A stretch of DNA of 64,000 nucleotides from CALAGB01 sp963789565 (GTDB lineage Bacteria; Chloroflexota; Chloroflexia; Thermomicrobiales; Thermomicrobiaceae): contig CAWBKX010000002.1 in the NCBI GenBank assembly GCA_963789565.1, positions 1,302,001 to 1,366,000 of the forward strand, read 5' to 3'. Positions 1 through 7,926 of this stretch are shown piece by piece. Position numbers and translations under genes: made by a program. Each line of letters starts with the position of its first letter. The stretch's first letter is position 1. The notes under the pieces were generated by a model, which had not been told where the DNA came from, made no database searches, and saw only the letters and a program-made list of their open reading frames with translations.

Positions 1-9
1 AGAACCAGC

Positions 10-324
10 GTGATCGCACGGGTGTGGAGAGGCTGGACAGCGCCAGAGAATGCCGACGCCTACGAGCAATTCGTGCGCGGCTCGGTATTGCCTGGACTGG
101 AGCACATCACGGGATTTCGTGGCGGGTATATCTTCCGCAAACCGGGAGATGACGAAGTCGAGTTCCTGATCATGACGACGTTCGAATCAATCGAGTCGGT
201 ACGAGACTTTGCGGGAGATGACTACGCGGTGCCCGTCATCGAGCCGGAAGCACGTCAGCTACTCGCGCGAATCGAGCCGCTCGCAATTCACTACGATGTC
301 AAGCTGACACCAGAGGGAGCGTAG
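10..324 (+). CDS. antibiotic biosynthesis monooxygenase-like (ABM fold) protein
   Basis: This 104-residue protein has the size and pattern of the ABM ferredoxin-like fold: an opening beta strand (IARVWRG), a helix beginning near residue 12, a Gly-rich turn (GFRGGYI) and a strand ending in a Thr-Phe-Glu-Ser segment. ABM proteins are small cofactor-free oxygenases or oxidoreductases, and many have no known substrate. The GTG start is inferred. The reading frame stays open to the window edge, so a slightly longer N-terminus is possible. A second ABM-like protein lies at 2903-3196, but the two are not adjacent. The specific reaction is unknown. Confidence 0.7.
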   Translation: MIARVWRGWTAPENADAYEQFVRGSVLPGLEHITGFRGGYIFRKPGDDEVEFLIMTTFESIESVRDFAGDDYAVPVIEPEARQLLARIEPLAIHYDVKLTPEGA

Positions 325-444
325 TCTCCTCAAAGCGCTACGAGCGCGTTTCACCTGGAAGACAACCCCGCAAGACAGGGCCAGCAGAATCGAAACGAGA
401 TTACTCGCGACGATCGTCCGGCTTGGATTGAAAACGGCGGATTC

Positions 445-753
445 CTATTGGAGGCGCTGTCGCTGGTAGCAGTCCCGACAATATACCGGGCGACCGTTGC
501 GCGGTTCGAATGGAACCATCGTCTCCTGGCCACATTCAGCGCAGACAGCTGGATACAGCCGCCGCTCAGCACGTGGCGCACTGGCGCCCCCGAGATCACC
601 GTTTTGGCGCGATTGCCGCCGAGACGCTCGGCAGGTTGGACAGCGTGCGGGCTCGACGAACCCGCGTTCCAGGTAGAACGCCTGCTCGCCAGCCGTGAAA
701 ACGAAGTTCTCACCGCAGTCCTTGCAAACAAGCGTCTTGTCCCCGACAGACAT
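445..753 (-). CDS. double zinc-ribbon protein (CxxC-x17-CxxC type)
   Basis: The 102-residue protein carries two four-cysteine zinc sites. The first pairs CKDC (10-13) with CPTC (38-41) and contains the FTAGEQAFYLERGF segment of the zinc-ribbon family with that motif. The second pairs CAEC (71-74) with CRDC (92-95), separated by exactly 17 residues, which matches the CxxC-x17-CxxC domain. A basic, Gln/Arg-rich linker joins them, so nucleic-acid binding is plausible but unproven. The ATG at 753 is preferred over an upstream in-frame start because AAGGAG sits at ideal spacing ahead of it. The gene stands alone. Confidence 0.8.
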   Translation of the reverse strand: MSVGDKTLVCKDCGENFVFTAGEQAFYLERGFVEPARCPTCRASRRQSRQNGDLGGASAPRAERRLYPAVCAECGQETMVPFEPRNGRPVYCRDCYQRQRLQ

Positions 754-1110
754 GAGTCGCCACTCCTTAGCTCGTGCGTTTTGAGCCGGCAAACCCAAAC
801 GGCCCCGACTCACCCGATGGTTCGACTCGTACGACGTAGCCAGGTGGTAGTCGACAGAGCGCCCACCGAGCAGCCGCTGAGAATCGATCGCAGTATGCCG
901 GAATTCTTGTTCACCAGTATATGGGTGTGCTGCGGAATACGCAACTGTGCGCCATCCAGCTAGTGAAACCGCAACAAATCGATGGATTCAGACGCGGTCG
1001 TATCAATTCGCCGGGTAGATGGAGTTCACTTCCGAATGACGACAGTAGGTGACGGCCTTCGCTCCACGTGAGACAAGGCGGATCTCAAGCGGTAGGTGCG
1101 GAGAATCGGG
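754..1110. other. intergenic gap, no gene recognised
   Basis: These 357 bases separate two minus-strand genes. Frames open here lack ribosome-binding sites and protein-like composition. The right part would hold the 3' end of the DinB transcript and the left part the promoter of the zinc-ribbon gene. I see no convincing hairpin or promoter box. Confidence 0.5.
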
Positions 1111-1572
1111 CTAGACGAGGACGTCCTTGAGAGCACGGAAGTGCTGCGCGTCATGCTCGTCGAGGCGTTCGATCAGCGATTCGACGGTGACGGATCCAAG
1201 TTCCGGATGTCGGGCCGTTCGCTGCCACTCAGCAACGTCGAAACCATCCAGCCGGTTGACGAGCATCTCGCGCAAATTCTCGAACTCTTGCGCCGTCTTC
1301 CTCGGGTCTTCGGCGTGATAGTCACGCTCGATAGCGCGCACGTCGGTATCGAAGATGTCGAGCTCGGGGTCTTCCTCCTGCAACATCAGCGCAACGCGCT
1401 CGAGCGAGACCTCATCCAAGTCCTTCAGGTGCGCGATGTGCTCAACGGCTCCCCAGGAACCGCCGATCCCGGCCCGCTTCAAATCCTCTTCCGACTCTTC
1501 CTCGATCAGACGTTGAATGCGCTCCGGCAATCTTCCCATGCGCTCGAGCATCTGCTTATGATCGGCTGGCAT
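1111..1572 (-). CDS. DinB-like four-helix metal-binding protein
   Basis: The 153-residue protein fits the DinB/YfiT-like superfamily: all-alpha, with an N-terminal helix, a WGAVEHIAHL segment (40-49) and a C-terminal DEHDAQHFRAL helix. His48, His140 and His144 are the expected divalent-metal triad. Known members are metal-dependent thiol transferases or of unknown function. The start at 1572 follows AAAGGAGC and overlaps the 3' end of the upstream racemase gene by 17 bases, indicating translational coupling in the JAMM-racemase-DinB operon. A second DinB-like gene is at 44564-45097. Confidence 0.82.
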   Translation of the reverse strand: MPADHKQMLERMGRLPERIQRLIEEESEEDLKRAGIGGSWGAVEHIAHLKDLDEVSLERVALMLQEEDPELDIFDTDVRAIERDYHAEDPRKTAQEFENLREMLVNRLDGFDVAEWQRTARHPELGSVTVESLIERLDEHDAQHFRALKDVLV

Positions 1573-2311
1573 CGGCGATTGCTCCTTTCGATTCGCGGAT
1601 GGCTGGCAACGCGCGTCGACCGGTCGCGAAGGCGATCGCGGCCTCGGCGAGTACGCGGGTCGGATCAACCAACGGCACGGGGAGATCTGCTTCCGTCACG
1701 ATCAGCGGGAGCTCAGTGCAGGCCGCGATGAGAACTTGAGCGCCGCGTGCGATCAGGCCAAGCGCCGCATCGACCAGGAGCTCGGTTTGGGCTCGCCCAA
1801 CCTGTCCGGACTTGACGTCGGCAATCGCTCGCGAAACGTAGCGCTGACCGCCTTCATCCGGAGCGATCGATGCCAGGCCCTGTCGTTCGAACTGCTCCTG
1901 ATACAGATTGGCGGCCACAGTACCCGCCGTCGCCAAAATTCCGACGGTGCTGCCGGGCCAACGAGCAGCGATGGTCATTGCCGTCTCTTCAATCATGCTC
2001 ACGAACGGAACCGACACGTGTGGGACGACGTGAGGCAGAAAGGCATGCGCTGTGTTGCATGGAACGACGATGAAGTCAGCTCCGGCGCGCTCGAGTCGCC
2101 GAGATCCCTCGATGAGGAGTGGCGTTGGGTCGTCGCCGCCATGCAGAAGGGCATCACTGCGATCCGGCACGGCAGGGTTCGACTCAATGACGAGGTGGAG
2201 ATGGTCTTGATCTCGTTGGGCGGGCGTGGCCTCGATGATCTTGCGATACAGGTCGACGGTCGCGAGCGGTCCCATACCGCCGAGCACGCCGACAATTATG
2301 CGCTGATCCAA
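1556..2311 (-). CDS. aspartate/glutamate racemase family protein
   Basis: This 251-residue enzyme has the two-cysteine cofactor-independent racemase signature: PCNTAH with Cys85 and AACTEL with Cys198, plus the N-terminal GVLGGMGPLATVD glycine-rich segment. Family members interconvert L- and D-Asp or Glu in the cytoplasm through a two-base Cys-Cys mechanism. The GGMGP opening resembles aspartate racemases more than MurI. The TTG start follows an AGGAGAG site. It is the middle gene of an operon, 15 bases after the JAMM gene and overlapping the DinB gene. Substrate choice (Asp, Glu or hydantoin-type) is uncertain. Confidence 0.85.
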   Translation of the reverse strand: MDQRIIVGVLGGMGPLATVDLYRKIIEATPAQRDQDHLHLVIESNPAVPDRSDALLHGGDDPTPLLIEGSRRLERAGADFIVVPCNTAHAFLPHVVPHVSVPFVSMIEETAMTIAARWPGSTVGILATAGTVAANLYQEQFERQGLASIAPDEGGQRYVSRAIADVKSGQVGRAQTELLVDAALGLIARGAQVLIAACTELPLIVTEADLPVPLVDPTRVLAEAAIAFATGRRALPAIRESKGAIADASRS

Positions 2312-2326
2312 CGGATTCGCCCTCTC

Positions 2327-2782
2327 CTAGATGATCTCGATGGGCACCTGGCGAACGTCACCATCAACACGAAACGCCCGCGCGTCGGGTGGCTCGGTGG
2401 CAAACGACACGATCACCATGAGCTGCTCTGGATAATTCGAGTTATTCAGGTCAGTCTCTGACGGTATCGGCTTGCTTCGCGGATGCGAATGGAACAGCGC
2501 CCCCAGCCTCCATTCGTTCCGATCGATTTCGCTCAATGCCTCTACGACGTCCGTCAGATCCATATTGTAACGGGTTCCGCTCGCCTCCGTATTGGACCCC
2601 GGGTAGACCTTGATCGCTTCCCCGCCGTGACACGCGATCAATCCGCAGCCTTCAAGCGGGAGTTCCGCGCGCAGATGATCGATCATCTGGCGATAGAGCC
2701 TCGACGATATGCGCAAAGCTGCCAGCCCAGTCTCGTCAATCTCGGCGACATCAGCGGGTTCGAGGATCAGGTCGTCGGACAT
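2327..2782 (-). CDS. JAMM/MPN+ metalloprotease domain protein
   Basis: The 151-residue protein is a minimal Mov34/MPN domain with an intact JAMM zinc site: Glu44 (PLEGCG), His98-x-His100, seven residues, then Ser108 and Asp111 (HSHP...PSETD). Such stand-alone bacterial domains cleave isopeptide or Cys/ubiquitin-like C-terminal bonds, or release sulfur carriers from cysteine-biosynthesis adducts. No ubiquitin-like or ThiS/MoaD-like gene is visible here, so the substrate is unknown. It is the first gene of the operon with the racemase and DinB protein and is divergent from the ABM-like gene at 2903. Confidence 0.85.
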   Translation of the reverse strand: MSDDLILEPADVAEIDETGLAALRISSRLYRQMIDHLRAELPLEGCGLIACHGGEAIKVYPGSNTEASGTRYNMDLTDVVEALSEIDRNEWRLGALFHSHPRSKPIPSETDLNNSNYPEQLMVIVSFATEPPDARAFRVDGDVRQVPIEII

Positions 2783-2902
2783 CTGTCACCGCCCTCGGTA
2801 CAATCGAGCTTGAACGCCATCGACGGACGCCACGAGCGGGCCATTCTCCGCCCAATCACGGACGTTCCAGGAATGGCTGAGCAGACGAGAGGCAGGCGCA
2901 TC

Positions 2903-3196
2903 ATGTTTGTCGACTTGAGCTTTTTTGAGGTAGAAGAGGGGCACCAGCGATCCTTCGAACGAGATTTCGGGACCATCGTCAAGCGGGCGGGCGAGACGAA
3001 CGGTTGCGTGACGTCTGAGCTCATTCGCATGGATGAAGATTTTCACTACGCCTGGATCGAGCGCTGGGAGACGCGTGAAGAGCATAACAATTTCAACGAA
3101 ATCCTCTTCGGACAACTCCTGCCCGATCTCCCTGACATTGGCCGCTATGCGTCGCGGCTCGTCGAGCGCGATGCTGAAGGCTACGTCGTCGTCTGA
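2903..3196 (+). CDS. ABM-family putative monooxygenase
   Basis: The 97-residue protein begins MFVDLSFFEV, has a long amphipathic helix, then the strand TSELIRMDED and the ERWETREEHNNF segment, as in small ABM-fold monooxygenases. The frame is open far upstream, but that part is antisense to the JAMM gene and has no protein-like character. I place the start at the ATG at 2903, where a purine-rich site (GAGAGGCAGG) precedes it; ATG at 2874 is the alternative. It is divergently transcribed from the JAMM operon. Function and substrate are not identifiable. Confidence 0.65.
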   Translation: MFVDLSFFEVEEGHQRSFERDFGTIVKRAGETNGCVTSELIRMDEDFHYAWIERWETREEHNNFNEILFGQLLPDLPDIGRYASRLVERDAEGYVVV

Positions 3197-3305
3197 GATC
3201 GTGTCGCTCCAAATCCGACTCAACTCGGCGATCCACACCAAGAGCGTCGCCACGTCAAGGATGCCCGCGCGATGCTCGGAGCCTCAGCACACGGCTGCTC
3301 ACGAC

Positions 3306-4511
3306 TCACCCGGGAAACGCGATCTCCTCGAACCGACCGACGGGTGGCAGCGGGCCATCAATCAATGGCAGCGCGTAGCGCCGAAACGCCTCGGTCACCG
3401 AGCGTCCATCGCTCCCGATGAACTCGTCTGGTAGCAGCCGTTCCCGATTCGCGACTTGCTCGAGCGGCACTTTACCGATGATCGCGCGGTACGGATCTTC
3501 GCCGACTCGGTTAATGGTGATCATCACGCCCGAGCCGCCACGCAGTAGAAGCTCTACCGCTTCAGTGCCGACCATTACCGCTTCGGATAGATCAGTTTCG
3601 GCCACACTGTCGATGAACATTCGCGAGATGGTTCCCGGCTTGTCGAATCGGGCTTTCAGACCCAGCTTGTCCTCGATGGCACGCGCAAGCGCTGGACCAG
3701 GGCCGGGCACATAGGCATGCCCGAAAGCGTCGACCCAATGCACGTCTCCCCCACCGATCGGCTGGCCGGCGGTGTTGCGCAGGGTCTCAGGCACGATCGC
3801 CACCACCATGCGGTGACGTTCCCAGGTGAGCTGCACGTCGTGGAGAAAGTGATCCAGATCGCGTGGCGGTCTTTCTGGGAAAAAAATAAGCTGAGGCGCC
3901 TGACTTTCCTGCTCCTGACCAAGCGCGCAGGACGCCGCTACCCAACCAGCGTTGCGGCCCATCACCTCGATCAGCTTGACTGGATAGAGGCCGGCCGTGG
4001 CCTCAGTATCCAGTCCGGCATCGCGCGTCGCCAGGGCCAGAAAGCGGGCGATCGAACCGTAGCCGGGGCAATGGTCGGTGCCAGGCAGGTCGTTGTCGAT
4101 CGTCTTGGGGATGCTCACGACCTGAAGGTTGTATCCAGCGTCTGCCGCCAATCGACTCAATCGCAGCGCCGTGTCGGCGGAGTCATTGCCGCCAATGTAG
4201 GCGAAGGCGCCGATGCCGTGAGCGCGAAAGATGTCGAGCACACGCGACGCGTCGGCGTCATCGAGCTTGCGTCGCGAGGTGCCGAGCGCGGCCGATGGCG
4301 TTCGTTTGACCCGCTCGAGGACCGATGTGGGCTGCCGGCCAAGATCGACGAAGGTTTGTTGCAGCACTCCCTCGATGCCGTTGCGCGCGCCGATGATGGC
4401 GCCGAACCGCCCTGATCGTTGCGCGGCTTCAACCGCCCCGATCAGACTTCCATTTATCACCGCCGTCGCTCCGCCCGACTGCGCGATCAGCAAGTTACCC
4501 GCTCCGCCCAA
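3306..4511 (-). CDS. pfp: 6-phosphofructokinase, probably diphosphate-dependent
   Basis: This 401-residue PFK-A superfamily enzyme phosphorylates fructose-6-phosphate in glycolysis. Visible motifs are SGGATAVIN (12-20), IGGNDSADTA (106-115), PKTIDNDLPGTDH (135-147) with the catalytic Asp139, and MGRNAGW. Lys136 in PKTIDND is typical of PPi-dependent enzymes, where ATP-dependent ones have Gly. The GGND at 107-110 replaces the more usual GGDG/GGDD, as in some long PPi-type clades. The start is TTG with a modest purine-rich site. The reaction could be reversible. The phosphoryl donor is inferred from two residues only. Confidence 0.85.
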   Translation of the reverse strand: MGGAGNLLIAQSGGATAVINGSLIGAVEAAQRSGRFGAIIGARNGIEGVLQQTFVDLGRQPTSVLERVKRTPSAALGTSRRKLDDADASRVLDIFRAHGIGAFAYIGGNDSADTALRLSRLAADAGYNLQVVSIPKTIDNDLPGTDHCPGYGSIARFLALATRDAGLDTEATAGLYPVKLIEVMGRNAGWVAASCALGQEQESQAPQLIFFPERPPRDLDHFLHDVQLTWERHRMVVAIVPETLRNTAGQPIGGGDVHWVDAFGHAYVPGPGPALARAIEDKLGLKARFDKPGTISRMFIDSVAETDLSEAVMVGTEAVELLLRGGSGVMITINRVGEDPYRAIIGKVPLEQVANRERLLPDEFIGSDGRSVTEAFRRYALPLIDGPLPPVGRFEEIAFPG

Positions 4512-4545
4512 TTCCCGTCCTTACCGTCACTGCGCCCACTACCAG

Positions 4546-5298
4546 TCAGCGAACCCGATAGCCTCCGGCCGAAATCTCATCCCGATCACCCGTGATCACG
4601 GTAACGTTGCCGGTGTCGTCCCGCGCAGTGTCGTTGCGTGGAGTGTTGAACGAACCAGCAGCTTCTTCTGTATGCACGAAGACCGGCCCGAGTACAAACA
4701 TCGACACGAGGCCAAGTCGTCCGTCCGGCCGCTTGACCTCGACTCCGTTGATGCGCACGTCGCCAACCCGCGCGTCCGTCGTTACGAATCGCTGCAGTAA
4801 CGTGCTCAATCGCGGACCCAGGATGATGGCAGCCAGCAGACCGATCACGAACGGGAACCAGCTGAGCTCGCGCAATACCAACAGCGCGCCAATGAAGACG
4901 ATCGCCATGACAAGCTGCGACGCGATGAGGCTAGTGCCGCAGCGCGGATGTATGGCCAGTCTTCGCTCACCGGCTTGTAGCCGGCGCAGGGCCTCCTGCG
5001 ACGCGGACGCAACCAGATCCGGCGGCGCCCCACCTTGGATGGTGAACCCGCCAGATTCGGCCAGGCCCGCCAGCCGCGAAGGGCCAAGTCGTTCTTCGAT
5101 GACATTGATCGTCGCGTGCTCGAGCGCATGATTCTTCCGCAAACGTGAATCGCGCAACAGCACACGAAATTGAGACGGCGCGGTGAATAGCGTGACGATC
5201 GACGCGAGCGTGAACCCAATAGTGGACACGATGACGAGGAGAAGGACGAAGAAGAAGGCCAGGAAGGCCAAGATGAACAGGAACATGCTCTCTCGCAT
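4546..5298 (-). CDS. DUF6391-like membrane protein
   Basis: The 250-residue protein opens with a very hydrophobic stretch (5-40) and has a second hydrophobic pair around residues 118-152. Between them lies a soluble loop with the RKNHALEHATINVI segment, which I associate with the DUF6391 family of Chloroflexota and cyanobacteria. The C-terminus is polar and likely cytoplasmic. No enzymatic motif is recognised, although the NHALEHAT histidines could bind metal. It follows the phosphofructokinase gene in reverse order, 34 bases away, so they may be co-transcribed. Function unknown; the family assignment is from memory of the motif. Confidence 0.7.
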   Translation of the reverse strand: MRESMFLFILAFLAFFFVLLLVIVSTIGFTLASIVTLFTAPSQFRVLLRDSRLRKNHALEHATINVIEERLGPSRLAGLAESGGFTIQGGAPPDLVASASQEALRRLQAGERRLAIHPRCGTSLIASQLVMAIVFIGALLVLRELSWFPFVIGLLAAIILGPRLSTLLQRFVTTDARVGDVRINGVEVKRPDGRLGLVSMFVLGPVFVHTEEAAGSFNTPRNDTARDDTGNVTVITGDRDEISAGGYRVR

Positions 5299-5413
5299 TC
5301 AGGCCGAACGACGATGCCCGGCCACTCCGTTAAGTTTGCCACAGCCGTGAACGATAGAATGAGTCGAGTCACTCCATATTTCCCGAGAACATAGGTTGAG
5401 ACAGGAGCGCAGC

Positions 5414-6250
5414 TTGATCGATCGCGTCACTCCGTACACTGGACACATTGATGTTGGATCTGCCCGAATCTCTTATGACGTTCGAGGCTCTGGGCCGGCG
5501 ATCCTGCTCATCCACGCGGGAATTGCCGACAGCCGAATGTGGGACCCACACGTAGACGCGCTCGCGGCGGAACATCGCGTGGCGCGCCTCGACCTGCGCG
5601 GGTTTGGACAGACGACCACTGAGCTAGAGACATTCTTCGACTGGGAAGACGTCGGTGACGTGTGCGGAGCGCTGTCACTCTCAAACCTGGTCGTGATCGG
5701 CTCGTCGATGGGAGCGCGGGTCGCCGTCGAGTTCGCGTTGCAGCGGCCAGATCTGGTGCGCGGTCTCGTGCTGGCCGCTCCCGGGCTCTTCTTCCCCGAC
5801 GAACCACGCTCCGAATCGCTCAGATCAGCATGGGACGAAATGGGGCAGGCGTTCGACGCCGGGGATCCAGCGCGGATGCGTGAGATCGAGCTCGCGATAT
5901 GGGTCGATGGCCCTCGTCGTGGACCAGCGGAGGTGGATCCGGACGTTCGACAGCAGGTGAACGAGATGAACGCGCGCGTGTACGAGCTGGAGCCGAGTGT
6001 CGAGGGACGACAGCCGCTGACACCTCCAGCGGTCGAACGACTCGGCGAGATAGATGTTCCCGTGCTGGTCGTGGTCGGTTTGGAAGATCAGCCAGACATC
6101 GTGGGCATTGCTGATCGCCTGACGACTGAGATTAGTGGTTCACGCAAGGTGGTCTTTGACGATGCCGCCCACATGCTCAACATGGAACAGCCTGAGCGTT
6201 TCAATGAACTGGTCCTGCAATTCTTACGTGAACTGCTACAGTCCCGGTAG
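5414..6250 (+). CDS. alpha/beta hydrolase
   Basis: The protein of about 278 residues is a classical alpha/beta-fold hydrolase: an oxyanion segment LLIHAG, the RLDLRGFGQT turn, nucleophile elbow GSSMGA with Ser98, a VVVGLEDQPD acid region and the catalytic His in DDAAHMLNMEQP. It resembles 3-oxoadipate enol-lactonase-like and general esterase members; the substrate cannot be assigned. An earlier in-frame TTG exists at 5396, but the TTG at 5414 has an AGGAG site seven bases upstream and is the better start. A hairpin follows the stop. Confidence 0.88.
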   Translation: MIDRVTPYTGHIDVGSARISYDVRGSGPAILLIHAGIADSRMWDPHVDALAAEHRVARLDLRGFGQTTTELETFFDWEDVGDVCGALSLSNLVVIGSSMGARVAVEFALQRPDLVRGLVLAAPGLFFPDEPRSESLRSAWDEMGQAFDAGDPARMREIELAIWVDGPRRGPAEVDPDVRQQVNEMNARVYELEPSVEGRQPLTPPAVERLGEIDVPVLVVVGLEDQPDIVGIADRLTTEISGSRKVVFDDAAHMLNMEQPERFNELVLQFLRELLQSR

Positions 6251-6254
6251 CGAA

Positions 6255-6286
6255 CGAGGCGCCCCTGCATGCAGTGGGACGCCTCG
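6255..6286. terminator. hairpin after alpha/beta hydrolase
   Basis: CGAGGCG pairs with CGCCTCG, followed by one mismatch and a CCC/GGG extension, around a loop of 11 bases. It lies between convergent genes (hydrolase on +, small gene on -) and could serve both. There is no strong T-run, so efficiency is uncertain. Confidence 0.55.
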
Positions 6287-6315
6287 ATGTGCCAGCACGA
6301 TTAGATAATCAAAGG

Positions 6316-6525
6316 CTAGACGGCTCGTTCCTCTTCGCCGTAGTCTGGCTCCGGCGACTGCATACGGCTGTCATACATGTCGATAGCCTTGAGGATGGCC
6401 CCGGCCACGTTCTGACAGAACATATCGAACTCCTGCTCGCTCATGTTGCCCGGAGCGGACGGCAATCCGCGCTTGATGTCGTTCACGAGCTGACCGGCGT
6501 CGACGTTGTGCTCTTTGCCTGGCAT
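6316..6525 (-). CDS. small hypothetical protein (69 aa)
   Basis: I do not recognise this 69-residue acidic protein. It has one probable amphipathic helix (about residues 28-53, EFDMFCQNVAGAILKAI) with a single Cys, and a Glu/Asp-rich C-terminus. There is no signal peptide or membrane segment. The ATG at 6525 follows AAAGGGG at good spacing, supporting a real gene. It lies downstream of another small gene on the same strand, separated by a strong hairpin (6627-6654) and further hairpins, so it may have its own regulated promoter. Confidence 0.6.
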   Translation of the reverse strand: MPGKEHNVDAGQLVNDIKRGLPSAPGNMSEQEFDMFCQNVAGAILKAIDMYDSRMQSPEPDYGEEERAV

Positions 6526-6540
6526 CGATGTCCCCTTTCC

Positions 6541-6591
6541 TGCGAGTCGTTACGCTCGCATGGTACGCACCTCGATTATCGCCGAGGTGCG
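6541..6591. promoter_or_regulatory. two consecutive hairpins upstream of small gene
   Basis: TGCGAG/CTCGCA (6541-6546 with 6555-6560) and CGCACCTCG/CGAGGTGCG (6566-6574 with 6583-6591) are perfect inverted repeats in the leader of the 69-residue gene on the minus strand. The first begins 16 bases from the start codon. They could be a cis-regulatory RNA structure or operators. No known riboswitch class is recognised. Confidence 0.4.
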
Positions 6592-6626
6592 CTTCGCACA
6601 CCAATCGACTCACCAGTTAACAAGGA

Positions 6627-6654
6627 ACGAGGCCGGAAATGATTCCGGCCTCGT
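6627..6654 (-). terminator. strong hairpin terminator
   Basis: An 11-bp perfect stem (ACGAGGCCGGA with TCCGGCCTCGT) with a six-base loop, followed on the minus strand by a T-rich stretch (GTTCCTTGTT). It lies 74 bases past the stop of the small gene at 6728-6907 and probably ends that transcript. Confidence 0.75.
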
Positions 6655-6727
6655 GGCCCTTGTCAGCATAAAGCTGACGGCTCTTTCGTGATCGGCGGGC
6701 GAACCCGCGAGAATCGAAGAAAGATGA

Positions 6728-6907
6728 TTAGTAGATGACTGCCTTATCGACCGTGCGACGGATGACTTCGAAGTCTCGTCGAGCCTCGGAAGCACTCGGG
6801 CCACCCTGATTGCGGCTGCGCGCAATCGTTCCGTAGTAGTTCTCGAACGCATTGTCGCGAGACGGGCTCGTGGAGAACAAGTGCATGAACTTTGAGATTG
6901 CCGACAT
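6728..6907 (-). CDS. small hypothetical protein (59 aa)
   Basis: This 59-residue protein (MSAISKFMHLFS...) is basic, with an amphipathic N-terminal helix, an FENYYGTIARSRNQGG segment and an acidic/basic C-terminal helix. No family is recognised. The ATG at 6907 is supported by an AGGAGGA site at ideal spacing and a near-consensus promoter upstream (6964-6992), so despite its size it should be well expressed. A strong terminator follows. It shares its upstream region with the divergent BKACE gene. Confidence 0.65.
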   Translation of the reverse strand: MSAISKFMHLFSTSPSRDNAFENYYGTIARSRNQGGPSASEARRDFEVIRRTVDKAVIY

Positions 6908-6963
6908 TGTCTGATTCCTCCTGCATAGCTGGGCGATTCGCATATCGCCCCAACACTGACATT

Positions 6964-6992
6964 ATAATATCACCATATCGCGATACTGTCAA
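6964..6992 (-). promoter_or_regulatory. near-consensus sigma-70 promoter with internal palindrome
   Basis: On the minus strand TTGACA (6992-6987) is separated by exactly 17 bases from TATTAT (6969-6964), about 57 bases before the ATG at 6907. The spacer contains a perfect 10-bp palindrome, TATCGCGATA (6976-6985), well placed to act as an operator. It drives the 59-residue gene; the divergent BKACE gene starts about 100 bases away. Confidence 0.7.
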
Positions 6993-7092
6993 GAGGTCGT
7001 ACGAACATCGTTTTGCGGCCTTGCGACCCCGCCAGCACCTGACTATGATGCGACTCACGGCCCATCGCATCGTCAGGCAGGAGCCTCTGAAG

Positions 7093-7926
7093 ATGGACAA
7101 GCTGATCCTTTCCGTCGCCAGCACCGGGAGCCGCACCTCCCGCGACCAGACACCCTACGTGCCGATCACACCGGAGGAAATCGCTGAACAAGCGATCGCC
7201 TGTTATGACGAAGGCGCCGCCATCGTCCACATCCACGTGCGCGACGATGAGGGAAAGGTCACGTGCGACCCGGAGAGGTACGCACGTGTGGCCGAGATCA
7301 TCAAAACGCGCGGCTGCCCGATCATCGTCAACATGTCGACCGGCGGCGGCGCCGGGATCGTCTCGGACGAAGAGCGCATGAATCCGGTACGACTGAGCCC
7401 GGAGGTCGCGTCGTTCGACTGTGGCTCGGTCAACTTCGGCGAAGGAGTCTTCGTCAACTCGCCGTCGTTTCTCGACACGCTCGCCGATCGCATGAACGAG
7501 TATCGGGTCAAGCCGGAGATCGAATGCTTCGACAGCGGCATGATCGAAAACGCCAAGCAGTTGATCGCGCGCGGGCTGCTGACTCCGCCCTTCTGGTTTC
7601 AATTCGTGCTGGGGGTGCGTGGCGGTGCCCCAGCCACGCCGGATCAGCTCGTTCATATGGTCAACCAGCTGCCGCCTGATTCGCGCTGGTCGGTCTGCGC
7701 CATTGGTCGCCATCAACTGCCAATGAACGTCATGGCCATCGCCATGGGTGGGCATGCCCGCACCGGTCTGGAGGACAACATCTATTACTCGTATCGGGTG
7801 CTGGCCGACGGGAACGCGCAGCTTGTGGCGCGCGTTGCGCGCATCGCTCGTGAGGCCGATCGCGAACTGGCGACACCTGACGAAGCTCGCGAGATGCTCG
7901 GGCTGCCGAAGCGTGGGGTGGCCTGA
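7093..7926 (+). CDS. 3-keto-5-aminohexanoate cleavage (BKACE/DUF849) family protein
   Basis: The 277-residue enzyme belongs to the BKACE family, zinc-dependent TIM barrels that condense a beta-keto acid with acetyl-CoA and release acetoacetate plus a CoA ester. Visible are the zinc-binding HIHVRDDEG segment (46-54), the STGGG loop, the CAIGRHQLP segment and the C-terminal ARTGLEDN motif typical of the family. I chose the ATG at 7093, preceded by an AGGAG site; the frame is open further upstream but without support. Its stop overlaps the start of the M81 gene, so the two are coupled. The beta-keto acid substrate is unknown. Confidence 0.9.
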   Translation: MDKLILSVASTGSRTSRDQTPYVPITPEEIAEQAIACYDEGAAIVHIHVRDDEGKVTCDPERYARVAEIIKTRGCPIIVNMSTGGGAGIVSDEERMNPVRLSPEVASFDCGSVNFGEGVFVNSPSFLDTLADRMNEYRVKPEIECFDSGMIENAKQLIARGLLTPPFWFQFVLGVRGGAPATPDQLVHMVNQLPPDSRWSVCAIGRHQLPMNVMAIAMGGHARTGLEDNIYYSYRVLADGNAQLVARVARIAREADRELATPDEAREMLGLPKRGVA

